Assembly (NCBI GenBank): GCA_023228865.1
Contig: JALOAH010000008.1
Coordinates: 1-64,000, forward strand
Origin: Porticoccaceae bacterium
GTDB taxonomy: Bacteria; Pseudomonadota; Gammaproteobacteria; Pseudomonadales; Porticoccaceae
Reading direction: 5' to 3'
DNA length: 64,000 bases
A model generated the notes under the pieces. It was not told the DNA's origin. It worked only from the letters and a program-made list of their open reading frames with translations, and did no database searches. Below are positions 47,319 to 55,451 of the stretch, piece after piece. Position numbers and translations under genes: made by a program. Numbering within the stretch: position 1 is the stretch's first letter; every line of letters begins with the position of its first letter.

Positions 47319-47762
47319 TTACTGCTGGCGCCTACCCAGAATGGGTTCAACCTTGGCGGTTTTGGGTACTTGTGAAGTATTTTTACGTTTAATCTGTTGC
47401 GTTGTAATGGCGTTATAAATCATTTTCATGGTGTTATAGGCTTCGATGCTGGTGCACTTGGTGTCTTTGGTTTTTTTAAGGCCGGTCATGGTTGTCAGTT
47501 CAAAATGATAATCCGGCGAAATTTCATGATTGTTGAGGCAGGCCTTGACGCAATTGAGAGGGCAGCCGTCGAGAGCGATAATTGTGCGTCCGGATTTGGC
47601 CACCTTGACCAGGGATTTGACATTGCCGCCGACACCGGCGATACAGGACATTTCTGCGACATTTTCCCTGTCCATGGTTACAGCCAGATCATTGGCGAGC
47701 TGAGCGACATTGGAACAACCAGAGCATGCGTAGACCAGTGGTTTTGGATTGTCGTCACGCAT
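47319..47762 (-). CDS. DGC-family cysteine-rich (putative zinc-binding) protein
   Basis: 147 residues with six cysteines in the conserved DGC arrangement: C13 and C16 (CSGC), C40 (MSCIAGVGG), and C67, C71, C75 in LDGCPLNCVKAC. The family's function is not established, with metal or Fe-S binding inferred. Ribosome site GGGAG is upstream of the ATG at 47762. A perfect FNR box and a perfect -10 lie upstream, so it should be strongly induced without oxygen. The C-terminal 30 residues are basic and unconserved in appearance. Confidence 0.82.
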   Translation of the reverse strand: MRDDNPKPLVYACSGCSNVAQLANDLAVTMDRENVAEMSCIAGVGGNVKSLVKVAKSGRTIIALDGCPLNCVKACLNNHEISPDYHFELTTMTGLKKTKDTKCTSIEAYNTMKMIYNAITTQQIKRKNTSQVPKTAKVEPILGRRQQ

Positions 47763-47794
47763 TGCAGTTCTCCCGATTTTCTAAATGAAAAATC

Positions 47795-47835
47795 ATTATA
47801 GAAGTTCAGGGGCAATCCGGTTTGATATGGATCAA
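47795..47835 (-). promoter_or_regulatory. Anr/FNR-dependent promoter of the DGC gene
   Basis: TTGAT-ATGG-ATCAA (47822-47835) is an exact FNR box. On the minus strand TATAAT (47795-47800) is an exact -10. The spacing puts the box centre at about -40.5, essentially a class II promoter. Confidence 0.85.
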
Positions 47836-47910
47836 AGCGGTGTTACGGCTGGCGGGAAAAAAAGAGGTATAAGGACAATGGTACTGACTTAGCGCCGAAG
47901 CGAAGATTTT

Positions 47911-47989
47911 CGTCACTCCCGCGTAGGCGGGCGTCCAGTTTTTTTCAGGGTGGCGAGACTCTCGAATTTTCGCCTGCGCGGGAATGACG
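47911..47989. repeat. Pair of inverted REP/MITE-like units
   Basis: CGTCACTCCCGCGTAGGCG (47911-47929) and the complement of CGCCTGCGCGGGAATGACG (47971-47989) are two copies of the same unit in opposite directions. Such units are widespread dispersed palindromes in proteobacteria, often translated in databases as VIPAQAGI-like peptides. A minus-strand frame across it shows VIPAQAKI. Confidence 0.8.
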
Positions 47990-48083
47990 TTTAAGTCTGT
48001 TATACCCGCGCAAAACTCAGATTTCAGCGTGGACTGGTGCAACATCCGGGCTAGCCCGGAAGTGTTGCCGGCTTTTTGCGGTT

Positions 48084-49364
48084 TCAAAGGGTGATGTCAT
48101 CATCTTCCAAAAAATTATAGCGGTTGGCTTCTGCGAGCCGAACCTGGAAGCGCTCTGCTTGAATTGCCAGGTACATGGCTATCATGCAGACAGCGAGAAC
48201 ACCATAGAGGAGCATAAAGCAGGCGCTGTAGATGCCAATCCAGTCGACAATAACGCCAAAAATAATGGGCAGCGTACAGCCACCCAGAGCGCCAATCGCG
48301 GCGACCACGCCACCCACCTCACCCATTTTTTCGGGATAGGTATCGTGAATAATTTTATAAACACTGGCGCGGCCAAAACCCTGGGCGATGCCGATGATAA
48401 ATAACAGTCCGGTAAACACCCAGACATTGATGGAAATGGTTAACTGAACATCCTGGTTGACGCCGTGGATGGTCATGGTGGTGGGCGGGTAACTGAGAAA
48501 AAACAGGCAAACCAAGCAAACCCAGAATACGCTCCAGTTGACAGTGCGCCCCCCGTAGCGATCCGAAAACCATCCCCCGAGGGCGCGGACAACGGATGAT
48601 GTGGCGACAAAAAACAGGGTAAAGGCCATGGCTTGCCCAGTGTCGAGCCCATAGGCTTTCATGTAATAGTGGGGCAGCCATAGCAGAAGCGCCAGAAATG
48701 AGCCGAAAACAAAATAATAATAAAGGCCAAGGCGCCAGACATGGATGTGTCTCAGGGTTTTCAACAGGGATGAACCTGGAGACTGGCGCTGATCCAGCGC
48801 TTGATTATTTGGCGAGCTGGGCGCCAATAAAGAAAAAATCAGGGTTATTACCATTAACCCAAGGCCATAGACGGGGCCGAGCCACTGCCACCCCAGCTGG
48901 CTGATAATAAAAGGCGCGGTTATTAAGGTGATGGCTGCTCCGGCATTGCCAACGCCAAAAATTCCCATACTGGTTCCCTGCAGGTGGCGGGGAAAGAAGT
49001 CGGTGATATAGCGAATGCCAAAGGTGAAGGAGGCGCCGGCCAAACCGAGCCAAAGTCCGATGAGAATGTAATGGCTGTATTCTGTAGCCAGGGGCAACAG
49101 CGCCAGGGCAGGGAGTACAGCGATCATTTGCCAGACAAAAAGTCTCTTGGGTGATGTTCTGTCAGCCAGCAGGCCAGCGGGAATGCGAGTCAAGGCACCA
49201 GTGAGCATGGGCGCGGCCAGCATCAGGCCGAGTTCGGTAAAATTGAGGTCGAGCTGATCACTGACGGGCAATGCCAGGGCGGCGTATAGAGTCCATACGG
49301 AAAAACTGGCGGCAAAAGCCAGTGTGGCAAGGGTCAAGGCGCGGTTGGCATATTGATAATGCAT
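48084..49364 (-). CDS. Third NarK/NasA-type nitrate carrier (MFS)
   Basis: 426 residues from the ATG at 49364, about twelve helices. The signature ASFTFGIRYITDFFPRHLQGTSMGIFGVGNAG is of the NarK1/NasA kind. The neighbouring divergent PP2C-kinase gene recalls the nasA/PA1782 pair of P. aeruginosa, which suggests a nitrate/nitrite uptake role possibly tied to assimilation. Ribosome site weak. No Anr box was found directly upstream. Confidence 0.85.
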   Translation of the reverse strand: MHYQYANRALTLATLAFAASFSVWTLYAALALPVSDQLDLNFTELGLMLAAPMLTGALTRIPAGLLADRTSPKRLFVWQMIAVLPALALLPLATEYSHYILIGLWLGLAGASFTFGIRYITDFFPRHLQGTSMGIFGVGNAGAAITLITAPFIISQLGWQWLGPVYGLGLMVITLIFSLLAPSSPNNQALDQRQSPGSSLLKTLRHIHVWRLGLYYYFVFGSFLALLLWLPHYYMKAYGLDTGQAMAFTLFFVATSSVVRALGGWFSDRYGGRTVNWSVFWVCLVCLFFLSYPPTTMTIHGVNQDVQLTISINVWVFTGLLFIIGIAQGFGRASVYKIIHDTYPEKMGEVGGVVAAIGALGGCTLPIIFGVIVDWIGIYSACFMLLYGVLAVCMIAMYLAIQAERFQVRLAEANRYNFLEDDDITL

Positions 49365-49482
49365 TTTTAGAGGCGCTCCGGGGGATCTTTGGCCGCTTAT
49401 TGTGATCAGTGTACCGAAAATTCCAGGATTGAAAACCGGAATCTGGTTATTTTGTCCTGTCCCCAGTGTTATGGCCAATAAC

Positions 49483-49498
49483 TACCCAATGGGTGGTA
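49483..49498. promoter_or_regulatory. Possible degenerate NarL 7-2-7 site
   Basis: TACCCAA-TG-GGTGGTA resembles two inverted NarL heptamers, with one mismatch in the left and two in the right half. It lies in the 315-bp divergent region between the third carrier and the PP2C-kinase gene, which otherwise shows no gene. Confidence 0.35.
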
Positions 49499-49679
49499 TT
49501 TGTATTTTTGGCAAAACACGGGAGCAAACAGGGTTGTCGCCACGGGGCTGTGGCAACCAGAAAAAACCGGTAGTTTTTTCGCGCTGGCGACAACAATTCG
49601 ACGCCACAATCAGTGCTTGCTTTACGCTCATGGGGAACGCAAAATCATGGCATAAATAGTGGCTTCAGGGTTTCTCTCG

Positions 49680-51410
49680 ATGGCGACGGCTGGATTTAAA
49701 CTGGATACTGGTTATATTACGGAAGCAGGAAAAAAGCCCATCAACGAGGATATGGCCGCTATTTCCCTTCCCCAGGAATTCTATCTCGAACAGGTGAAGG
49801 GCTGTAGCTTCGCTGTCGCCGACGGTGTCAGTACCGCCGAAGCCGGACAGGAAGCCAGTCGCACTGCGGTTCAGCGGTTTTTTGAGGAGTATTACAAAAC
49901 CCCGGATACCTGGTCTGTCAGCCACAGCGGTCAGCAGGTGCTGTCGGCAATCAATCTTCGCCTCTACCGTAAAAGCCACGAGTTTAAACAGGAAACCAAA
50001 GGCTATCTGTCGACATTTTCCGCTGTTGTTTTGAAAGGGCACCAGGGGCATTTTTTTCACGTCGGCGATACCCGCATCTATTTCTTGCGCGGCGAACAAT
50101 TAAAACAACTGACCCAGGATCACACTGCTGTTGTCGGTCACGGCGCGCCATTGTTGGCCAGAGCCGTGGGCATGGACAATCTGCTCCATATTGATTACGG
50201 CTGTTTCGCTCTAATGGAAGGGGATATTCTCCTGCTCACCAGCGACGGAGTCCACGATTTTGTCGCCACCAAAAACATCATTCGAATCCTCATGGGGGAT
50301 TCATCTGCTGAGGTTATGTGCAATGAATTAATCGCTGCGGCAAAAGACGCCAACAGTGATGATAATCTCAGCTGTGTGGTTGTGAAAATTCTTGCTTTGC
50401 CTGAGCAGAGTATTGATGACTTTAATGCCGAGTTGACGCGATTGCCATTTCCGCCTGCATTGAAGCCGGGAATGAAGCTCGATGGTTACCGTGTCATTGA
50501 AGAGTTGTTTGCGTCGAGCCGCAGTCAGTTGTATCTGGTGGAAGATGAACACAGCGGCGAGCGTTATGTGATGAAAACACCATCACAAAATTACGCGGAT
50601 GACAGTCATTACATCGACCGCTTTATTCGTGAACAATGGATAGGCAGCCGAATAGACTCGCCCCATGTGGTTCGCATTATCGGCCACAATCGTCCGCGCA
50701 CGGCGCTGTATTATTTGATGGAAAAAGTGGAAGGTGTCAGTCTGGATACATGGCAACAATCCCAGAGCCAGCTCAAACCCGGCAAGGCCATCGAAATCAT
50801 CAAGCAAATTGCCGATGGCCTTCAAGTATTTCATCAAAACGAAGCCGTGCACCAGGATCTCAAGCCGGGAAATATCATGGTCGATAATAATGACCGTGCG
50901 AAGATTGTTGATTTTGGCTCTGTATTTGTCGCCGGTATTGCCGAACTTTACCGCCCCCTTGAGCACCAGGGGGTCCTTGGCACCGCCAGCTATTCAGATC
51001 CTTACTATCTTCAGGGTAAAAACCCTGGGGTTCAGGGTGATGTCTACAGCCTCGCGACCATCTGTTATGAATTATTTACCGGCCATCTGCCCTATGGCGA
51101 CAAGATTGAAACCTGTCGCACCAGCCAGGATTACGATCGGCTGCGCTATCATTCCGCGAGAAAATACAACCCTGTGATTCCCCTGTGGTTTGACCGGGCG
51201 CTGGAAAAGGGCGTAAAAATCAATCCCGCGGATCGCTATCTCAATATTGCTGAATTTATGGCTGATCTTACCCATCCCAACCCTCTTTTTTTGAAAGAGG
51301 ACCCGGAAGTCAAAGGCGCAGGCACATTGCTGTTCTGGAAATTACTCAGCGGTTTTTGGTTTATTACTTTTTTGCTGGTTGTCTATCTTTTTTCCCAGTC
51401 AAGGGATTAA
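49680..51410 (+). CDS. Bifunctional PP2C phosphatase-Ser/Thr kinase membrane protein
   Basis: 576 residues from the ATG at 49680 (a GTG at 49659 is an alternative). Residues about 1-240 are a PP2C phosphatase: INEDM, VADGVSTAEAG, HVGDTRIYFLR, LLLTSDGVHD, DDNLSCVVVK. Residues about 265-530 are a Hanks-type kinase: the VMK lysine, HQDLKPGNIMVD (catalytic loop), KIVDFGS (DFG). A C-terminal helix (FWKLLSGFWFITFLLVVYLF) anchors it. P. aeruginosa PA1782 beside nasA has this layout (recalled). A role in adjusting nitrate uptake is inferred. Confidence 0.88.
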   Translation: MATAGFKLDTGYITEAGKKPINEDMAAISLPQEFYLEQVKGCSFAVADGVSTAEAGQEASRTAVQRFFEEYYKTPDTWSVSHSGQQVLSAINLRLYRKSHEFKQETKGYLSTFSAVVLKGHQGHFFHVGDTRIYFLRGEQLKQLTQDHTAVVGHGAPLLARAVGMDNLLHIDYGCFALMEGDILLLTSDGVHDFVATKNIIRILMGDSSAEVMCNELIAAAKDANSDDNLSCVVVKILALPEQSIDDFNAELTRLPFPPALKPGMKLDGYRVIEELFASSRSQLYLVEDEHSGERYVMKTPSQNYADDSHYIDRFIREQWIGSRIDSPHVVRIIGHNRPRTALYYLMEKVEGVSLDTWQQSQSQLKPGKAIEIIKQIADGLQVFHQNEAVHQDLKPGNIMVDNNDRAKIVDFGSVFVAGIAELYRPLEHQGVLGTASYSDPYYLQGKNPGVQGDVYSLATICYELFTGHLPYGDKIETCRTSQDYDRLRYHSARKYNPVIPLWFDRALEKGVKINPADRYLNIAEFMADLTHPNPLFLKEDPEVKGAGTLLFWKLLSGFWFITFLLVVYLFSQSRD

Positions 51411-51436
51411 CCGGGCAATAACTCATGCCCGGTTAA
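51407..51436. terminator. Hairpin between PP2C-kinase and ubiV ends
   Basis: TTAACCGGGCA (51407-51417) pairs with TGCCCGGTTAA (51426-51436) around an 8-nt loop. Overlaps the kinase stop codon. T-runs are short, but the position between convergent genes favours a shared terminator. Confidence 0.6.
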
Positions 51437-51448
51437 AAGCGCAAGCTA

Positions 51449-52348
51449 TTATTCCCAGGATCGATAGTCGCCGTTTGCAGAGTCTCTGGATCGATAATCC
51501 ATGCCGGCAATGTTATGCCAGTAGCCGTTGCACTGGGACTCTGGTGGCTGGGATGGTGAGGCGCCGCTTTTAAAGGCCTCAATCCAGTCGAGGCACTGGT
51601 TGCTGTGGGCACTGAGGCGGCAAATATCCACCAGGCCCGCCATGCTGGCGCGGTCGGAATGAAGGTTGTAAACCGTGCCGGATTGGGTCTGGATGCCATT
51701 GAGATTAAAAATTTCCTGTCCCTCCTGGCTGCGTACCTTGATTCCCTCTGGGTACTGCTGGCAGACAAGTTGGCATTTATCCTTGGCTCGGTTGAGATAG
51801 CGAGTTGTAAAACAGCGCCCGCTGTGGGCGAGGGGCAGATAGCCATAACTCAGCACTTCGGTTTCAATGCTGGGAAAGCCCAGATTGCTTTGTTCGCTTT
51901 TGATTTGCTCAAGCCAGTGCCGCGATAACTCTACGGGCATAACCCAGCGAACAGCTCCCAGTTTCCTTAATTTTTCAAGGCTGTGGGCGTTATAACAGTT
52001 GATGGCGGAACCTATGACAAAGGGAAGCTTATGTTCGACGAGTATCTGAACGGCGGCCATATCATTGGCTTCCACCAAAAAATCACCATTGAGGCAGTAG
52101 CGTTCTACGTCTTTCAGGGCAAAGGAGGATTCCAGCAGGGTGAGGGTAGATAAAACCACCTGTTTGCCCGCTTCGCGAAGAACCATTGCCCAGCGGTAAT
52201 AGTCTTCAAACGTGCTCAGGCAGCGTTTTTCACAGACGGATTCACCGAGATACACAATATCGGCGCGGCTTTCTGCGACACGGCGATAAAATTCTTCCAT
52301 GTGGTCTCTTGGCCACAGATAAAGCATGGATCCAACGGCTACTTGCAT
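51449..52348 (-). CDS. ubiV: O2-independent ubiquinone hydroxylation protein UbiV
   Basis: Forms the UbiU-UbiV [4Fe-4S] complex that hydroxylates ubiquinone precursors without oxygen. 299 residues of the U32-peptidase-like family. The cluster cysteines C39, C179, C192 and C196 sit at positions equivalent to E. coli UbiV (39, 180, 193, 197 as recalled). Starts 9 nt after ubiU. Last gene of the minus-strand nar-ubi run. The C-terminal 40 residues are Ser/Gln-rich and extra. Confidence 0.93.
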   Translation of the reverse strand: MQVAVGSMLYLWPRDHMEEFYRRVAESRADIVYLGESVCEKRCLSTFEDYYRWAMVLREAGKQVVLSTLTLLESSFALKDVERYCLNGDFLVEANDMAAVQILVEHKLPFVIGSAINCYNAHSLEKLRKLGAVRWVMPVELSRHWLEQIKSEQSNLGFPSIETEVLSYGYLPLAHSGRCFTTRYLNRAKDKCQLVCQQYPEGIKVRSQEGQEIFNLNGIQTQSGTVYNLHSDRASMAGLVDICRLSAHSNQCLDWIEAFKSGASPSQPPESQCNGYWHNIAGMDYRSRDSANGDYRSWE

Positions 52349-52357
52349 AACGGGTTC

Positions 52358-53347
52358 CTATTTCCATTTGCGATGGTATGCGCCAAGGGTGGTTTGATAA
52401 CCCTCTGAAAGCTGTTCCAGGGCTGCCTGCCATTCCTGTTTGACGCTGAAACGGTTTGCCATGACGGCATCAATGGCGTTGCGCCAGACTCTGGTGACTT
52501 CGGCAACATAGGCAGCGCTGCGCTGGCGACCTTCGATTTTCAGGGAGCTGATTCCCAGTTGATAAAGTTCCGGCAAAAGATCGAGGGTGTTAAGACTGGT
52601 GGGTTCCTCGAGCACGTGGTAAGTGTCGGTGCCGGCACAAAAACGACCTTTGCACAATGTGGGGTATCCCGCCTGCTCGCCGCTTTTATAGTTGTCGATA
52701 AGTACGCCATTGAGCCTGGTGGACAAGCCCTGGGGTTTATCCTGCCATTCAACAAAGCGAGCCGGTGAACAGACCCCACTGGTATTGGGGGATTCTCCGG
52801 TGACATAGGATGAGAGATAGCAGCGGCCTTCCGCCATCACGCAAAGGCTGCCAAATGCGAAGACCTCGAGGTCTATATCGCATTGGGATTTGAGCATTTT
52901 CACCTGATGAATACTCAGTACCCGCGGCAATACAATGCGCTTTACGCCAAATTGGCGCTTGTAAAATTCAATGGCTCCGGCGTTGGTGGCGGAGGCCTGC
53001 ACGCTGAGATGAACTTCCTGGTGTGGATGGGTGTTGTGAACATAGTCGAGAACAGCAATATCGGCGAGAATAAGCACGTCCGCCTGGGCGGAAATGGCCT
53101 GGTCGACACTGTCTTGCCAGCGCTCCATTTGATTGGGGTGGGCAAAGGTATTAATGGCCACATGCAGTTTGCGATTGGCGGCATGGACATAATCCGCCGC
53201 TTCGCGCAATTTTTCGCCACTGAGATTGAGGCCGGTAAAGTGGCGGGCGTTGGTGTCGTTGTTCAGACCCACATAGACGGCGTCGGCACCTGCTTTAATG
53301 GCCGCTTTTAATGAGGGGATGTTGCCCGCTGGGCATAATAACTCCAT
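52358..53347 (-). CDS. ubiU: O2-independent ubiquinone hydroxylation protein UbiU
   Basis: Partner of UbiV. From the ATG at 53347 (AAAGGAG upstream) it has 329 residues. Cysteines C169, C176, C193 and C232 fall exactly at the recalled E. coli UbiU cluster positions. The N-terminal MELLCPAGNIPSLKAAI is the family start, so the earlier in-frame start at 53377 is rejected. The complex lets the cell make ubiquinone for nitrate respiration when O2-dependent hydroxylases cannot work. Confidence 0.94.
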   Translation of the reverse strand: MELLCPAGNIPSLKAAIKAGADAVYVGLNNDTNARHFTGLNLSGEKLREAADYVHAANRKLHVAINTFAHPNQMERWQDSVDQAISAQADVLILADIAVLDYVHNTHPHQEVHLSVQASATNAGAIEFYKRQFGVKRIVLPRVLSIHQVKMLKSQCDIDLEVFAFGSLCVMAEGRCYLSSYVTGESPNTSGVCSPARFVEWQDKPQGLSTRLNGVLIDNYKSGEQAGYPTLCKGRFCAGTDTYHVLEEPTSLNTLDLLPELYQLGISSLKIEGRQRSAAYVAEVTRVWRNAIDAVMANRFSVKQEWQAALEQLSEGYQTTLGAYHRKWK

Positions 53348-53442
53348 GCTGTCTCCTTTGTGGGTGGTCAGTGGCAAGTTTGCCGGCGTTTTATAAAGGA
53401 CTCGCTCCTGGAGAAAAAATGGTTTGCCAATATCCGCATGGT

Positions 53443-53901
53443 TTAAATACCGCAGTCATCCACTTCGGGCAGTTCCGCCATGCTGCTGAAAATGTCGGCA
53501 ATTTCCGTTTTGCTCAGTTTTTCGTCTATAGCGGGGTAGAGGATGCTCTCCTCCTTGATGTTGTGGGATTGCAGCAGGGTTTTTAGCGCCATAAACAGAT
53601 CAGGGTCAGATTGCTGTTGTGACAAAACCATTTCTATTTGAGTGAGAATATTAATGATTTTTTGATGCTCAAGGCGCATCACCTGGGTTGGTCCCATGCT
53701 GAAAATATTTAATTTTTTCTCAAAGAGCGGAAATAAAATTTCTTCCTCCCAGTCGATATGTTTTTTTAGACCGTTTTTGAAGGTCGTAAAATAATCCAGA
53801 GCCTTGCCGTTGCCTGCAACCATTTCTTTTTCGCTGGCTTCAAGAATAATATCCAGACGGTCGTGATCCGCTGAAAAATACTTGGTAATGTCCATGCTCA
53901 T
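53443..53901 (-). CDS. Hemerythrin-domain protein inside the ubi cluster
   Basis: 152 residues forming one hemerythrin-like four-helix bundle. Likely diiron ligands are H13, H48, E52, H79, H113 and E117. Such proteins bind O2 or NO or repair Fe centres. The ATG overlaps the ubiT stop by four bases (ATGA) with GAGGAACC before it, so it is translated together with ubiT. An O2/NO-scavenging or iron-repair role guarding the UbiU-UbiV clusters is an inference from position. Confidence 0.85.
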   Translation of the reverse strand: MSMDITKYFSADHDRLDIILEASEKEMVAGNGKALDYFTTFKNGLKKHIDWEEEILFPLFEKKLNIFSMGPTQVMRLEHQKIINILTQIEMVLSQQQSDPDLFMALKTLLQSHNIKEESILYPAIDEKLSKTEIADIFSSMAELPEVDDCGI

Positions 53902-54470
53902 GATTGGTTCCTCAATTCATTCCCCGGAGGTTTTCTGTCCATGGCCCGGCCAATGGCTCTGGCGTATTCCGTTATAAAAAATAACAAGGGTTTTGGCAGG
54001 GTTTTTTCCGGCTCAAGGCTGCCCAGCATATTTTTTACGGCAAGACTTAAATCTGTATTGCCGGTTATGGTTATTTTGCGTCTGAAAAAGAGGGTGTCGG
54101 GATCCACAGTCCCGCTAATCATGAGAATAAAACTGGCTACAGAGCCCTTGATGATGACATCGGCGCCATTGCGGAGGGGGCTTTCGCTGCCTGAGGATTT
54201 TTCTTCAAGCTGGGGTGACACCCTGAGGCGGTTATAGCGCTTTTCGATGACAAGAATTTTTGCCGTGTCGTCGACAGCGATAGCCAGGGTTTTACCGTCG
54301 AAAAAATCAAAATCCCCTTCGCCCAAACTGTTTTTCAGCCCCTGATTGAGCAGCGTCGACAGTATAAATGCGACCGCCCTATCCGGCGCCGACTTGAGGC
54401 CGTAGGTGAGCAGTTTTGTCGAATAGCGAATGCCTTTGTCCATAAGAGCAAGGTTTGTCACGGCGGTCAT
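53898..54470 (-). CDS. ubiT: Ubiquinone biosynthesis accessory factor UbiT (SCP2 domain)
   Basis: Lipid-binding accessory protein of the O2-independent ubiquinone pathway, the anaerobic counterpart of UbiJ. 190 residues with an SCP2 domain (about 30-145), including FDFFDGKTLAIAVDD and DVIIKGSVASFILMISGTVDPDTLFFRRKITITGNTDLSLAVKNML. Length is near E. coli UbiT (174). The ribosome site is weak. It lies 31 nt after the small Cys-rich gene. Confidence 0.9.
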   Translation of the reverse strand: MTAVTNLALMDKGIRYSTKLLTYGLKSAPDRAVAFILSTLLNQGLKNSLGEGDFDFFDGKTLAIAVDDTAKILVIEKRYNRLRVSPQLEEKSSGSESPLRNGADVIIKGSVASFILMISGTVDPDTLFFRRKITITGNTDLSLAVKNMLGSLEPEKTLPKPLLFFITEYARAIGRAMDRKPPGNELRNQS

Positions 54471-54501
54471 GGCAGTATCAACACCTGTGTAAAATCCCGT
54501 C

Positions 54502-54666
54502 TTAGGGTTTTGGCGGATATTGAGTCACCGCGTCGGTGCGCTGCTCCGGGTTTGCCGCCGGTTTCGCGGCAGCGGCGTTTTCAGGCATTTTTGCCGTTGC
54601 CTTTTTGTTGGCCTGGTTCTTTGCTTGTTCTGCGGATTGGCCGCCGCACGCGCCACAACATTCCAT
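54502..54666 (-). CDS. Small Cys-rich protein in the nar-ubi run, unknown
   Basis: 54 residues read from the minus strand, beginning MECCGACGGQSAEQAKNQAN and ending DAVTQYPPKP. Three cysteines (C3, C4, C7) cluster in the first seven residues, followed by an Ala/Lys/Pro-rich, probably unstructured tail. A strong CAGGAG ribosome site lies 7 nt before the ATG, the same pattern as the upstream ppiC. It fills the 180-nt gap between ppiC and ubiT and would escape gene finders with a 60-codon cut-off. The CCxxC could hold a metal or be membrane-linked. Function not known. Confidence 0.65.
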   Translation of the reverse strand: MECCGACGGQSAEQAKNQANKKATAKMPENAAAAKPAANPEQRTDAVTQYPPKP

Positions 54667-54679
54667 CACTTTGCTCCTG

Positions 54680-55435
54680 TTACTGCATTAAAGGGCTTGA
54701 ATTTACGTCAAATTGAAATCCGCTGATCTCCGCTTCGGAGACAAGCAGGGATATGTATTGGGCGATGGCTTTGCGGCGGACTTTTTCATTGAGATAGGTT
54801 TCGATGCGCTCCTGGACAAATTCAAAAGGCAACAGTTTTCCCGGCAGGTTCTGATCCACCATCACCACATGAAAACCGTAGCGGCTCTCTATGGGGTGGG
54901 GAGCAAGGCCTTCGCCGAGGTTAAAGACATGGCGTTCAAATTCCGCCACCGTTTGCCCTTTGCTCAATTGACCCAGGGATCCACCCTGTGCGGCGGAGTC
55001 GCAGCGGGAAAACTGGCGCGCCAGTGCTGAAAAATCTTCCCCCTGTTGCAGTTGGCCAATAATGTTTTCCGCCAGGTTTTTCGCATCGAAACGCTCCTCG
55101 GTGTTTTCAGGCAGCGCCGCCAGGAGGATATGGCGTGCGCTCACCAGGGGCGAGGTGGTGAATTTTTGCGGATTTTTTTCATAATACTGCTGGCATTCGG
55201 CAAGGGATGCGGTTGGAAAATTCACCTCGCGCTCGACGAGAATTTCAGCACTGACATCGTTGTGGTCGTCTTCGTCAGCCAGGCCGAGATCCCTGGCGCG
55301 CTGACGAATCAGCTCGGCGATAATCAGGCTCTGAGCCGCATCCATCATCGCCTCTCTGTGGTTCTCTGCGGGATGGTACTGCATTTCAGCAAGCACCTGA
55401 TCTTCGCTGATGATCCTATTGTTGACAGTAATCAT
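54680..55435 (-). CDS. PpiC-type peptidyl-prolyl isomerase of the nar cluster (NifM-like)
   Basis: 251 residues: an N-terminal helical region (about 1-95) and a parvulin domain (about 100-200) with SARHILLAALPE, FSALARQFSRCDSAAQGGSLGQL and RYGFHVVMVDQ. No signal peptide, so it is cytoplasmic. It follows narI by 16 nt. A PpiC gene after narI is known in P. aeruginosa (PA3871, recalled). It may assist folding of NarGH. Confidence 0.9.
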   Translation of the reverse strand: MITVNNRIISEDQVLAEMQYHPAENHREAMMDAAQSLIIAELIRQRARDLGLADEDDHNDVSAEILVEREVNFPTASLAECQQYYEKNPQKFTTSPLVSARHILLAALPENTEERFDAKNLAENIIGQLQQGEDFSALARQFSRCDSAAQGGSLGQLSKGQTVAEFERHVFNLGEGLAPHPIESRYGFHVVMVDQNLPGKLLPFEFVQERIETYLNEKVRRKAIAQYISLLVSEAEISGFQFDVNSSPLMQ

Positions 55436-55451
55436 GACTGCTCCTGTGCAA

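Noticed and set aside
47806..48087. 93-codon minus-strand frame with VIPAQAKI peptide
   Set aside because: It is the known translation artefact of REP-type repeats, and the REP pair accounts for it.
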